Source: an uncultured Lachnospiraceae bacterium (GTDB lineage Bacteria; Bacillota; Clostridia; Lachnospirales; Lachnospiraceae). From it: a DNA stretch of 23,484 bases. Positions 1 through 7,772 of the stretch are shown here, one piece after another. The DNA is taken from contig USDK01000042.1 in assembly GCA_900553355.1 (NCBI GenBank), positions 1 to 23,484 on the forward strand, written 5' to 3'. Position numbers and translations under genes: made by a program. Every line of letters starts with the position of its first letter. The first letter of the stretch is position 1. The notes beneath the pieces are model-generated. The model worked only from the letters and a program-made list of their open reading frames with translations. It was not told the origin of the DNA and did no database searches.

Positions 1-38
1 AAGTGACAAGTTTTTATTATTTCACTTGTCTACTTAGA

Positions 39-118
39 AGGGAGCATATCATTTTTGCAAAAGTGTACGTCCCTGATTGGCAAACAGGGTGTCCCCAACT
101 GTAAAATCCCCTGTCCCC
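39..118. repeat. Left REP-like flank of the RAYT gene
   Basis: This flank holds TTTTGCAAAAGTGTACGTCC (53-72; the exact match runs to 73), repeated directly at 995-1015. It also holds CAGGGTGTCCCCA (85-97), CCCCTGTCCC (108-117) and TACGTCCCT (66-74), each found as a perfect reverse complement on the right side of the gene (937-949, 961-970, 982-990). AGGGA at 39-43 can pair with TCCCT at 70-74 around the TTTTGCAAAA palindrome, giving a degenerate copy of the cleaner right-hand hairpin. Such imperfect palindromes on both sides of a Y1 transposase gene are the hallmark of REP/RAYT units. Confidence 0.75.
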
Positions 119-149
119 AATGCTGTTCCGGTTCGGAAGGGGGAATTAA

Positions 150-917
150 ATGCCAAGAAAAAGACGCCGCGAAAGCAGCACAATGTTCTATCATGTAATC
201 GTAAAAGGAATCAATAACGAAGATATCTATCGTCAGCAGCGTGAGAAAATCTATTTTAAAAAGAAAATCTTAAAGTATCTGAAAAAGTATGATGTTGAAC
301 TTTATGCATACTGTATCATGTCTAATCATGCACATCTGATTATCAAAGCACAACTCCCGGTTTTATCCGCGTTTATGGCCGTAGTTTTGGCCGAATATGC
401 GGTATATTACAATTATAAACACCATAGAAACGGACACGTTTTTCAAAATCGTTTTGTCAGTGAATGCATTGAAACGGAATCATATTATTGGAATTGTCTG
501 CGGTATATTCATATGAATCCGGTCAAGGCAAAAATGGTAAAAGAGCCTGTACACTACAGGTACAGCAGCCTTGCGGAATATAAGCTGGACACACCTGGAA
601 TGATCCATGCGGATGCACTGGTAAGATACAAAAATAAATTTGATAATTATAAACAATTCGAGACATTTCATAAAGAAAGATATTTAGGAATATTTGCAGA
701 TGTCAGAGAAGAAGTAACGGCTCAGAAAAAAGAATCGGCATTGCTCATTGCAGAGCAGGTGTTTGATGAGTATCCATTGCAGCTGTTTGTCCAGATTTTT
801 GAAGAAAATGAAGTGAAAAAAGTGTATATTTCCCGGTTGGTGAAGATACTAAAGATATCAAAAAAAGAGGCAGAAAAAATCTGCAATATCATTTTAAACG
901 ATATACAGAATAGCTAG
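150..917 (+). CDS. RAYT-type Y1 transposase (REP-associated, IS200-like)
   Basis: The 255-residue protein belongs to the Y1 HUH single-strand transposase superfamily. The HUH metal site is seen as SNHAHLII (His60, His62), and the family signature YIHMNPVKAKMV lies at about residues 119-130. Just before it is a Tyr-rich helix (SYYW, about 111-114) that may carry the nucleophile; I cannot say which Tyr. The N-terminus is very basic (MPRKRRRES). The C-terminal 80 residues, after the catalytic domain, are Lys/Glu-rich and end in a helix-turn-helix-like stretch (VYISRLVKILKISKKEAEK). The gene starts at ATG 150 behind AAGGGGG (137-143). It appears intact and is bracketed by matching inverted repeats, so it is probably a domesticated RAYT acting on its REP-like sequences, not an ordinary IS. 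IS200/IS605 TnpA is shorter (about 150 residues) and has no such tail. Confidence 0.85.
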   Translation: MPRKRRRESSTMFYHVIVKGINNEDIYRQQREKIYFKKKILKYLKKYDVELYAYCIMSNHAHLIIKAQLPVLSAFMAVVLAEYAVYYNYKHHRNGHVFQNRFVSECIETESYYWNCLRYIHMNPVKAKMVKEPVHYRYSSLAEYKLDTPGMIHADALVRYKNKFDNYKQFETFHKERYLGIFADVREEVTAQKKESALLIAEQVFDEYPLQLFVQIFEENEVKKVYISRLVKILKISKKEAEKICNIILNDIQNS

Positions 918-936
918 GAAGACGGGGAAATGCAGG

Positions 937-1015
937 TGGGGACACCCTGTGGGCCCAAAAGGGACAGGGGAAATTGCAAATAGGGACGTAGACCTTTTGC
1001 AAAAGTGTACGTCCC
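937..1015. repeat. Right REP-like flank of the RAYT gene
   Basis: The flank carries TGGGGACACCCTG (937-949), GGGACAGGGG (961-970) and AGGGACGTA (982-990), inverted copies of the left flank, then the 21-bp direct repeat (995-1015). GGGACGTA (983-990) pairs with TACGTCCC (1008-1015) around the perfect 12-bp palindrome CTTTTGCAAAAG (994-1005), forming a nested hairpin. The TTGCAA inside that palindrome is placed as a -35 box for the downstream gene. Confidence 0.75.
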
Positions 1016-1025
1016 CTGTTATACT
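997..1025 (+). promoter_or_regulatory. Sigma-A promoter for the M18 aminopeptidase, half inside the repeat
   Basis: TTGCAA (997-1002), a 17-bp spacer and TATACT (1020-1025). The -35 box and most of the spacer are REP-like repeat; the -10 is just outside. The predicted start near 1032 gives a very short leader before the ribosome site at 1034-1040. Confidence 0.55.
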
Positions 1026-1049
1026 GTTGACAGAAAGGAGCTGTGGAAA

Positions 1050-2438
1050 ATGGATAGAGAAAATGTATGGAAGGGATATACGGCGCAGCAGATGAATGAG
1101 CTGAACCGGGTGAATGACAAATACAAGGCGTGTCTGGATGCGGGCAAGACGGAACGGGAATGTGTCGGTATTGCGGTTCAGGAGGCCGAGAAGGCGGGCT
1201 ATGTGCGGCTGGAGGATGCGAAGGCACCTTTGAAGCCGGGAGATAAAGTATACGCGGTATGTATGGACAAAAGTATTGTGTTATTCCACATCGGGGAGGA
1301 GCCGCTGGAGAAGGGGCTGAATATCCTGGGCGCGCATATTGATTCCCCCAGGATTGATGTGAAGCAGAATCCTCTTTATGAGAGTGAGGAGCTTGCTTAT
1401 CTGGATACGCATTATTATGGAGGAATCAAAAAATATCAGTGGGTGACTCTTCCTCTGGCAATCCATGGTGTGGTGGCGAAAAAGGACGGAACCATCATAA
1501 AAGTCAGCATTGGCGAGAAAGAAGAGGATCCGGTCTTTGTGATCACGGACCTGCTGGTGCATCTGGCTGCCAAGCAGATGGAGCGCAAGGCAAATGCAGT
1601 GATCGAAGGCGAAAAGCTGGATCTTTTGTTTGGAAGCCGGCCGCTGGAGCAGGTGGAAGGCATGGAGAAGGAAGATAAAGAGGCAGTCAAGAAAAACGTA
1701 CTTGGCATCCTGAAAGAATATTATGAAATGGAAGAAGAAGACTTTGTGTCTGCAGAGCTGGAAATCGTGCCGGCGGGAAAGGCCCGGGACTGTGGAATCG
1801 ACCGCAGCATGATCCTTGCCTATGGACAGGACGACCGTGTATGTGCATTTACTTCTCTGTTTGCCATGCTGGATACAGAGACACCGAAACGCACGGCATG
1901 CTGTATCCTGGTGGATAAGGAAGAAATTGGAAGTGTGGGTGCGACAGGTATGCATTCCCGCTTCTTTGAAAATGTGATCGCGGAGCTGGTTGCCATGGAG
2001 GGAGGAGAGTCCGAACTGAAGGTCCGCAGAGCTCTCCAGAATTCAAAAATGCTTTCCTCTGATGTGAGCGCTGCCTATGATCCTATGTACGCGGAGGTTT
2101 TTGAAAAGAGAAGTTCGGCATTCTTCGCAAAAGGGCTGGTATTCAATAAGTTTACAGGCAGCCGCGGCAAGAGCGGATCAAATGATGCAAATGCAGAATA
2201 CCTTGCAAGAATCCGTCAGGCAATGGATCAGGATCAGGTGGCATATCAGTTTGCGGAACTTGGCAGAGTGGACGCAGGCGGTGGCGGAACTATCGCATAT
2301 ATCATGGCGAATTATGGCATGGAAGTCATCGACAGCGGTGTCGCAGTTTTGAGTATGCACGCTCCTTGGGAAGTGACCAGCAAAGCAGACGTTTATGAGG
2401 CGTATAAAGGGTGCCTCGCATTTCTGAAAAATATGTAA
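1050..2438 (+). CDS. M18 family zinc aminopeptidase
   Basis: Cytosolic metallo-aminopeptidase of family M18 (aspartyl aminopeptidase-like), 462 residues, about the usual length. The two-metal site is visible as GAHIDSPR (His96, Asp98), GQDDRVCAF (bridging Asp), DKEEIGS (catalytic and ligand Glu), SSDVSAAYDP (Asp) and SMHAPWEVTSKADVYE (His). These follow the order expected of the family. A longer reading from GTG 1005 is possible but would begin inside the repeat; ATG 1050 with AAAGGAG at 1034-1040 is the better start. The gene probably frees N-terminal residues from peptides for amino-acid use. It is monocistronic or nearly so, since ppdK has its own promoter, and no clear terminator was found after it. 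Substrate preference cannot be read from sequence. Confidence 0.92.
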   Translation: MDRENVWKGYTAQQMNELNRVNDKYKACLDAGKTERECVGIAVQEAEKAGYVRLEDAKAPLKPGDKVYAVCMDKSIVLFHIGEEPLEKGLNILGAHIDSPRIDVKQNPLYESEELAYLDTHYYGGIKKYQWVTLPLAIHGVVAKKDGTIIKVSIGEKEEDPVFVITDLLVHLAAKQMERKANAVIEGEKLDLLFGSRPLEQVEGMEKEDKEAVKKNVLGILKEYYEMEEEDFVSAELEIVPAGKARDCGIDRSMILAYGQDDRVCAFTSLFAMLDTETPKRTACCILVDKEEIGSVGATGMHSRFFENVIAELVAMEGGESELKVRRALQNSKMLSSDVSAAYDPMYAEVFEKRSSAFFAKGLVFNKFTGSRGKSGSNDANAEYLARIRQAMDQDQVAYQFAELGRVDAGGGGTIAYIMANYGMEVIDSGVAVLSMHAPWEVTSKADVYEAYKGCLAFLKNM

Positions 2439-2478
2439 TCAGGCCGGGGAAAACAGGGGCTGATTGTTGCTAAAAGTC

Positions 2479-2507
2479 TTGACGAATACTGGCAAAACCA
2501 GTAAAAT
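2479..2507 (+). promoter_or_regulatory. ppdK promoter with palindromic spacer
   Basis: TTGACG (2479-2484), a 17-bp spacer and TAAAAT (2502-2507). The spacer is almost filled by the perfect inverted repeat TACTGG-CAAAA-CCAGTA (2487-2503), placed where a repressor or activator dimer would contact RNA polymerase. Confidence 0.7.
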
Positions 2508-2550
2508 AGATGTGCGACTTAGAAAAATTTAGTTTAGGAGGTCATGACAA

Positions 2551-5175
2551 ATGGCAAAATGGGTGTATATGTTCACCGAAGGTAATGCGAACATGAGAAA
2601 CCTTCTTGGTGGCAAAGGTGCAAACCTTGCTGAGATGACAAGCCTTGGACTCCCGGTTCCGCAGGGATTTACAGTTACAACAGAAGCTTGTACTCAGTAC
2701 TATGAGGATGGCAGACAGATCAATGATGAGATCATGGATCAGATTATGGAAGCCATGACGAAACTGGAAGAGATCACTGGTAAGAAATTCGGGGATAAAG
2801 AAAATCCGCTTCTTGTTTCTGTTCGTTCTGGTGCGAGAGCTTCTATGCCAGGTATGATGGACACAATCCTGAACCTCGGTCTGAATGAAGAAGTTGTAGA
2901 GACTCTGGCAGAGGCATCTGGAAATCCACGCTGGGCATGGGATTGCTACAGAAGATTTATTCAGATGTATTCCGACGTTGTTATGGAAGTCGGCAAGAAA
3001 TACTTCGAAGAGCTCATCGATAAGATGAAAGAAGAAAAAGGCGTAAAACAGGACGTTGAACTGACAGCAGAGGATCTGAAGACTCTGGCAGGACAGTTCA
3101 AGGCTGAATATAAAGAAAAAATCGGTACAGACTTCCCGTCAGATGCAAAAGAGCAGCTGGTAGGAGCTGTAAAAGCGGTATTCCGTTCCTGGGACAACCC
3201 GAGAGCAAATGTTTACCGTCGTGACAACGATATCCCATACTCCTGGGGAACTGCTGTCAACGTACAGATGATGGCATTTGGTAACATGGGAGACGACTGT
3301 GGTACAGGTGTTGCATTTACCCGTGACCCTGCTACAGGAGAGAACGGTCTGTTCGGAGAATTCCTGACAAACGCACAGGGCGAGGACGTTGTTGCCGGTG
3401 TTCGTACACCAATGCACATTTCTGAGATGGAAGAGAAGTTCCCAGAGGCATTTGCACAGTTCAAAGAAGTATGCAAGACTCTGGAAACACACTATAGAGA
3501 TATGCAGGACATGGAGTTTACCGTTGAGCACGGAAAACTGTACATGCTGCAGACACGTAACGGTAAGAGAACTGCTAAGGCTGCTCTGAAGATCGCGTGT
3601 GACCTGGTAGACGAGGGCATGAGAACAGAAGAAGAAGCTGTAGCAATGATCGATCCGAGAAACTTAGACTCTCTGCTTCATCCGCAGTTTGACGCAGATG
3701 CGCTGAAGAAAGCTACCCCGATGGGCAAAGCACTTGGAGCATCTCCAGGAGCTGCCTGCGGTAAGATCGTCTTCACAGCAGACGACGCTGTAGAGTGGGC
3801 AGAAAGAGGAGAAAAAGTCGTTCTGGTTCGTCTGGAGACTTCTCCTGAAGATATCACTGGTATGAAGAGCGCTCAGGGTATCCTGACTGTCCGCGGTGGT
3901 ATGACTTCTCACGCAGCCGTTGTTGCACGTGGTATGGGTACATGCTGTGTATCCGGATGCGGCGACATCGTTATGGACGAAGCAAATAAGAAATTTACAC
4001 TTGGCGGAAAAGAATTCCACGAAGGAGACCCGATCTCTCTGGATGGATCTACAGGAAACATCTATGATGGAATTATCCCGACTGTAGACGCTACAATCGC
4101 TGGTGAATTCGGAAGAATCATGGGATGGGCTGACAAGTACAGAAGACTTCAGGTTCGTACCAATGCTGATACACCGGTTGATGCTAAGAAGGCCGTAGAG
4201 CTTGGCGCAGAAGGTATCGGACTTTGCCGTACAGAGCATATGTTCTTCGGCGAGGGCAGAATCGATGCATTCCGTGAGATGATCTGTGCTGAGACAGAGG
4301 AAGAAAGAGAAAAGGCTCTGGAGAAAGTTCTTCCATATCAGCAGGGAGACTTCGAAGAACTCTATACAGCACTGGAAGGAAATCCGGTTACTATCCGTTT
4401 CCTTGATCCGCCGCTTCATGAGTTCGTTCCGACTGAGGAAGAAGACATTCAGAAACTGGCTGATGCTCAGGGCAAGACTGTAGATCAGATCAAAGCAATC
4501 ATCGACAGCCTGCACGAGTTCAACCCGATGATGGGTCATCGTGGATGCCGTCTGGCAGTTACTTATCCGGAGATTGCTAAGATGCAGACAAGAGCAGTTA
4601 TCCGTGCAGCAATCAATGTAAAGAAAGCTCATCCGGACTGGCCGATTAAACCAGAGATCATGATTCCGCTGGTTGGCGAAGTAAAAGAGCTGAAATATGT
4701 AAAGAAATTCGTAGTTGAGACTGCAGATGCAGAGATTGCGGCAGCAGGCATCGACCTTGACTATGCTGTTGGTACTATGATCGAGATCCCAAGAGCTGCT
4801 CTGACAGCTGATGAGATCGCAAAAGAGGCTGACTTCTTCTGCTTCGGTACCAACGACCTGACACAGATGACATTCGGATTCTCTCGTGATGATGCAGGTA
4901 AATTCCTGAACGCATACTATGATGCAAAGATTTACGAGAACGATCCATTTGCAAAACTGGATCAGGTAGGTGTAGGCAAGCTGATGAAGATGGCAATCGA
5001 GCTTGGAAAATCTTCCAACCCGAACCTGCACTTAGGTATCTGCGGCGAGCACGGCGGAGATCCGTCCTCTGTTGAATTCTGTGACAGCCTTGGACTGGAT
5101 TATGTATCATGCTCACCATTCCGTGTACCGATTGCAAGACTGGCAGCAGCTCAGGCAGCTATCGCACACAAATAA
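2551..5175 (+). CDS. ppdK: Pyruvate, phosphate dikinase
   Basis: Interconverts pyruvate + ATP + phosphate with PEP + AMP + pyrophosphate in the cytosol. At 874 residues it has the full bacterial length. The order is an N-terminal ATP-grasp nucleotide domain (GGKGANLAEM near 21-30, SVRSGARASMPGMMDT near 90-105), the central phosphohistidine domain with GGMTSHAAVVARG (phosphorylated His454) and the C-terminal PEP/pyruvate TIM barrel with CGEHGGDPSS (catalytic Cys831). The start is fixed by TAGGAGGT ten bases upstream. Codon use looks optimised, as expected of an abundant enzyme. The gene has its own promoter and a strong terminator. In anaerobes the enzyme can run either way; pckA at 13956 supplies the other PEP-forming route. 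No damage was seen. Confidence 0.98.
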   Translation: MAKWVYMFTEGNANMRNLLGGKGANLAEMTSLGLPVPQGFTVTTEACTQYYEDGRQINDEIMDQIMEAMTKLEEITGKKFGDKENPLLVSVRSGARASMPGMMDTILNLGLNEEVVETLAEASGNPRWAWDCYRRFIQMYSDVVMEVGKKYFEELIDKMKEEKGVKQDVELTAEDLKTLAGQFKAEYKEKIGTDFPSDAKEQLVGAVKAVFRSWDNPRANVYRRDNDIPYSWGTAVNVQMMAFGNMGDDCGTGVAFTRDPATGENGLFGEFLTNAQGEDVVAGVRTPMHISEMEEKFPEAFAQFKEVCKTLETHYRDMQDMEFTVEHGKLYMLQTRNGKRTAKAALKIACDLVDEGMRTEEEAVAMIDPRNLDSLLHPQFDADALKKATPMGKALGASPGAACGKIVFTADDAVEWAERGEKVVLVRLETSPEDITGMKSAQGILTVRGGMTSHAAVVARGMGTCCVSGCGDIVMDEANKKFTLGGKEFHEGDPISLDGSTGNIYDGIIPTVDATIAGEFGRIMGWADKYRRLQVRTNADTPVDAKKAVELGAEGIGLCRTEHMFFGEGRIDAFREMICAETEEEREKALEKVLPYQQGDFEELYTALEGNPVTIRFLDPPLHEFVPTEEEDIQKLADAQGKTVDQIKAIIDSLHEFNPMMGHRGCRLAVTYPEIAKMQTRAVIRAAINVKKAHPDWPIKPEIMIPLVGEVKELKYVKKFVVETADAEIAAAGIDLDYAVGTMIEIPRAALTADEIAKEADFFCFGTNDLTQMTFGFSRDDAGKFLNAYYDAKIYENDPFAKLDQVGVGKLMKMAIELGKSSNPNLHLGICGEHGGDPSSVEFCDSLGLDYVSCSPFRVPIARLAAAQAAIAHK

Positions 5176-5214
5176 GAAAAGTATGATTCTCTTTTGAGAA
5201 CATAGAAGACATAG

Positions 5215-5253
5215 AAAAGGGACGATATCCAAAAAGGATTCGTCCCTTTTTCT
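5215..5253. terminator. Bidirectional terminator between ppdK and the flavodiiron gene
   Basis: AAAAGGGACGA (5215-5225) pairs perfectly with TCGTCCCTTTT (5240-5250), with an inner ATCC/GGAT stem and an AAAAA loop. The arms give T-runs on both strands, fitting two convergent genes. Confidence 0.85.
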
Positions 5254-5264
5254 GACTAAAAGAT

Positions 5265-7061
5265 CTAATTTACAATTGGTTCGAAATCTGCTGCTCCATG
5301 CTTGCAGAGCGGACAGATGAAATCATCCGGCAGTTCATCGCCTTCATAAATGTATCCACAGATCTTGCAGACAAATCCTTTCTTTCCTTCTGTCTGAGGT
5401 CTGGGCTTTACATTGTTTTGGTAATAGGTGTATGTCATGGTCTCACGGTCGTTCATAACACGTGCCTCTGTAACGGAACAGATGAACATGCCGTGGGTAT
5501 CCAGATCAACATACTGGTCTACCTTCAGAGAAATGACAGCGTTGATATATTTTGGCAGGATGATCAGCCCGTTGTCGGAGCGGATCGGATCCCATCCTTC
5601 AAACTTGTCTGCGGTACGGCCGCTTTGGAATCCAAAATTCTGGAATACGCTGAACGGAGCGTCGACTGAGAGACAGTTGACATTTAATATACCAGTCTGT
5701 TTGATGATGTGATGGGAATAATTTGCCTTATTGATATTGACAGCTACCCGGTTCGGATTATCTGTCAGCTGGGTAACCGTATTCACGATAAGACCGTTAT
5801 CCTTCTTGCCGTCATTGGAGGTGACAACATACAGGCCGTAACCAATACGGAAGAGAGCGGTCAGATCATTTTTTACAGCGGTTTCCGGAGACTGTGCAAG
5901 ATATTCCTGACACAGTTCTTCTGCCATCTTGTCCAGCTGTTCCTTATTTTCGCTGTTCATGGCAGATTTGATCTTTACAGTTGTGTGAAGCCATTCAATA
6001 TTTTTGCTCTTTGCAAACATTTCTTTCATGATCTTGGCTGCCAGAGGAGCCCAGGAACCATTTTCAATCAGACCGATGGTACGGTTCTGGTAGTTTCTCT
6101 CTGTCAGATGGTCAATAAACTGCTTCATGAATGGAAAGATATCGGCATTGTAAGTGGTAGTGGCAAGAACCAGCTTTCCATATTGGAAGGCATGTTCCAC
6201 TGCTTCGCTCATATCATCCCTGGCAAGATCATGAATAACAACTTTCGGGCAATTTAAGGCTTTTAATTTTTCAGCAAGAGTCTCAACTGCCTTTTTGGTA
6301 TGTCCATAGACCGATGTATAAGCAATCATGACACCGTCAGATTCCACAGCGTAGGAAGACCAGATGTTGTATTTTTCAATATAGTGTGCAAGATTATCTT
6401 TCAGAACGGGTCCGTGAAGAGGGCAGATAATCTGAATATCCAGATCGGCTGCCTTTTTCAGTACATTCTGTACCTGAGCGCCATATTTCCCGACGATACC
6501 GATATAGTAGCGGCGTGCTTCGCAGTCCCAGTCTTCTTCCACGTCCAGCGCTCCGAATTTTCCAAAACCATCGGCAGAGAAAAGAACCTTGTCTGTACTG
6601 TCGTAGGTCATCATAACTTCCGGCCAGTGTACCATCGGCGCAAAAACAAAGTGCAGCTCATGCTTACCCAAAGAAAGTGTAGCGCCATTTTCTGCTACAA
6701 GCCTGTGCTCTGCAAGATCCGGCCCGAAAAAGCTGTCCATCATGGCAAATGCCTTAGCTGTGGCAACTACAGTGGTGTCTGGATATACTTTCAAAAAGTT
6801 ATCAATATTGGCCGAATGATCGGGCTCCATATGCTGGATGATCAGATAGTCTGGCTTCCGGTTACCTAATTCGGATGCCAGGTTGTCCAGCCATTCATGA
6901 GTAAAATGGATGTCTACGGTATCCATGACGGCAGTTTTTTCATCCAGTATTACATAGGAATTATAAGACATGCCATTCGGGACAGAATACTGTCCTTCGA
7001 AAAGATCAACCTGATGATCGTTGACTCCCACGTAATGAATTGTGTCTGTAACTGAAATCAT
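5265..7061 (-). CDS. fprA: Flavodiiron protein fused to flavin reductase and rubredoxin
   Basis: 598-residue FprA-family A-type flavoprotein that likely reduces O2 (and perhaps NO) to protect an anaerobe. Four modules are visible. A beta-lactamase-fold diiron domain (about 1-245) carries ligands His77, Glu79, Asp81, His82 (HMEPDH), His145, Asp164 and His216. An FMN flavodoxin domain (about 246-390) starts at AYTSVYGHT. A flavin-reductase-like domain covers about 400-550. A C-terminal rubredoxin has CKIC (565, 568) and CPLC (583, 586). All diiron and rubredoxin ligands are present, so the electron path is largely in one chain. The longest ORF begins at 7118, but ATG 7061 behind GAAAGGAGA is the better start. 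Convergent with ppdK; it has its own promoter. Confidence 0.93.
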   Translation of the reverse strand: MISVTDTIHYVGVNDHQVDLFEGQYSVPNGMSYNSYVILDEKTAVMDTVDIHFTHEWLDNLASELGNRKPDYLIIQHMEPDHSANIDNFLKVYPDTTVVATAKAFAMMDSFFGPDLAEHRLVAENGATLSLGKHELHFVFAPMVHWPEVMMTYDSTDKVLFSADGFGKFGALDVEEDWDCEARRYYIGIVGKYGAQVQNVLKKAADLDIQIICPLHGPVLKDNLAHYIEKYNIWSSYAVESDGVMIAYTSVYGHTKKAVETLAEKLKALNCPKVVIHDLARDDMSEAVEHAFQYGKLVLATTTYNADIFPFMKQFIDHLTERNYQNRTIGLIENGSWAPLAAKIMKEMFAKSKNIEWLHTTVKIKSAMNSENKEQLDKMAEELCQEYLAQSPETAVKNDLTALFRIGYGLYVVTSNDGKKDNGLIVNTVTQLTDNPNRVAVNINKANYSHHIIKQTGILNVNCLSVDAPFSVFQNFGFQSGRTADKFEGWDPIRSDNGLIILPKYINAVISLKVDQYVDLDTHGMFICSVTEARVMNDRETMTYTYYQNNVKPRPQTEGKKGFVCKICGYIYEGDELPDDFICPLCKHGAADFEPIVN

Positions 7062-7116
7062 GCTGTAAGATCTCCTTTCGTTTATAACAAAAAATAGATG
7101 GTTGTTTCTGTATAAC

Positions 7117-7145
7117 ATTATATTCGATAAAAGTCATAAAACCAA
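7117..7145 (-). promoter_or_regulatory. Probable flavodiiron gene promoter
   Basis: On the minus strand, TTGGTT (7145-7140), a 17-bp spacer and TATAAT (7122-7117). The -35 is weak. The -10 is half of the near-palindrome TATAATGTTATA (7122-7111, one mismatch), which could be an operator for a redox regulator; no regulator can be assigned. Confidence 0.5.
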
Positions 7146-7173
7146 GTATTATATTTAGAAACATTTTCTCTGG

Positions 7174-7201
7174 TTGACAGTGTGGGGCAGGAGCGTATAA
7201 T
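7174..7201 (+). promoter_or_regulatory. Consensus sigma-A promoter for the YgjV-like gene
   Basis: TTGACA (7174-7179), a 16-bp spacer and TATAAT (7196-7201). Both boxes match consensus perfectly. The leader to ATG 7248 is about 40 nt and ends in GGAGG (7237-7241). Confidence 0.8.
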
Positions 7202-7247
7202 AAATTTTTAGGGATCACTCAAGGAATCATACTTTTGGAGGAAGTTT

Positions 7248-7760
7248 ATGAATCAGATTGTATTGGGAAATATGATATCATTTGCGGCGGCAGTCATGCT
7301 GTTTATGGGATGCTATACGACGGATACGAATAAAATCTACCGTTACCAGATTGCAGAAAATATGATTTTATGCCTTTCTTCGCTGGTATTTGGATCATAT
7401 TCAGGGATGATTACGTTGTCTCTGGCTATTTTCCGGAATATTCTTTTGATGAAGGATAAATATACCAAGAACTGGATGATCCTTTTTAGCATCGTGATTA
7501 CAGCAGGAGGAGTCATGGTGAATACCAAGGGACTGGTGGGGCTCCTGCCCGTGATCGCAACCCTGGTATGGACCGTTTCCAATTACTACTTCCGGGATTT
7601 TCTCCATGTTAAGATCTTTCTGCTGATCAATATCGCACTCTGGACGATATATTTCTTTGCAATCTGGGACTTTTCTTCCGGTATCGCCCAGATAGTGACA
7701 GGGATCATCGGGATCCTGTCGATCTACCGGGCTTACGGGAAGGCTTATGGACATTCTTAG
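7248..7760 (+). CDS. YgjV-like inner membrane protein
   Basis: 170-residue, very hydrophobic protein with about six membrane helices. It resembles the YgjV family (Imp-YgjV): an N-terminal helix with a GNMISF start, the AENMILCLSSLVFGSYSG stretch, a LAIFRN motif and a C-terminal IGILSIYRAYGKAYG tail. The molecular role of this family is unknown, so nothing more is claimed. The start is supported by GGAGG seven bases upstream and a perfect promoter. Its stop codon lies only three bases from the stop of the convergent gdx gene. Family placement rests on remembered pattern and length, not on an alignment. Confidence 0.65.
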   Translation: MNQIVLGNMISFAAAVMLFMGCYTTDTNKIYRYQIAENMILCLSSLVFGSYSGMITLSLAIFRNILLMKDKYTKNWMILFSIVITAGGVMVNTKGLVGLLPVIATLVWTVSNYYFRDFLHVKIFLLINIALWTIYFFAIWDFSSGIAQIVTGIIGILSIYRAYGKAYGHS

Positions 7761-7772
7761 GGCTTAATGTCC
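7749..7772. other. Hairpin spanning two convergent stop codons
   Basis: GGACATT (7749-7755) and AATGTCC (7766-7772) form a perfect 7-bp stem with a 10-nt loop. The stem-loop contains both stop codons of the tail-to-tail genes. No T-run follows on either strand, so it is a weak or unconventional transcription end at best. Confidence 0.4.

Noticed and set aside
5..30. Stem GACAAGT/ACTTGTC at the left edge as a terminator
   Set aside because: The 7-bp A/T-rich stem has a 12-nt loop and no T-run on either strand; the upstream gene is outside the window, so it cannot be judged.
1005..1049. N-terminal 15 residues of the longest M18 reading from GTG 1005
   Set aside because: They start inside the REP-like repeat with no ribosome site, overlap the -10 box, and add nothing like the family N-terminus; ATG 1050 has AAAGGAG.
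2437..2465. AATCAG/CTGATT stem after the M18 gene as a terminator
   Set aside because: Six pairs with a large loop and no T-run; too weak to annotate.
3664..5031. 455-codon open frame on the minus strand opposite ppdK
   Set aside because: It lies wholly inside the strongly supported ppdK gene, its protein is Cys/Ser/Leu-rich without motifs, and no ribosome site was seen. It is a codon-bias shadow.
5215..5250. GGGACGA...TCGTCCC in the ppdK terminator as another REP-like copy
   Set aside because: It lacks the TTTTGCAAAA core, and the match is only a few bases; it is a good terminator in its own right.
7111..7122. TATAATGTTATA before the flavodiiron gene as a PerR box
   Set aside because: It lacks the 7-1-7 spacing of PerR/Fur boxes and simply includes the -10 element; kept only as an unassigned near-palindrome.
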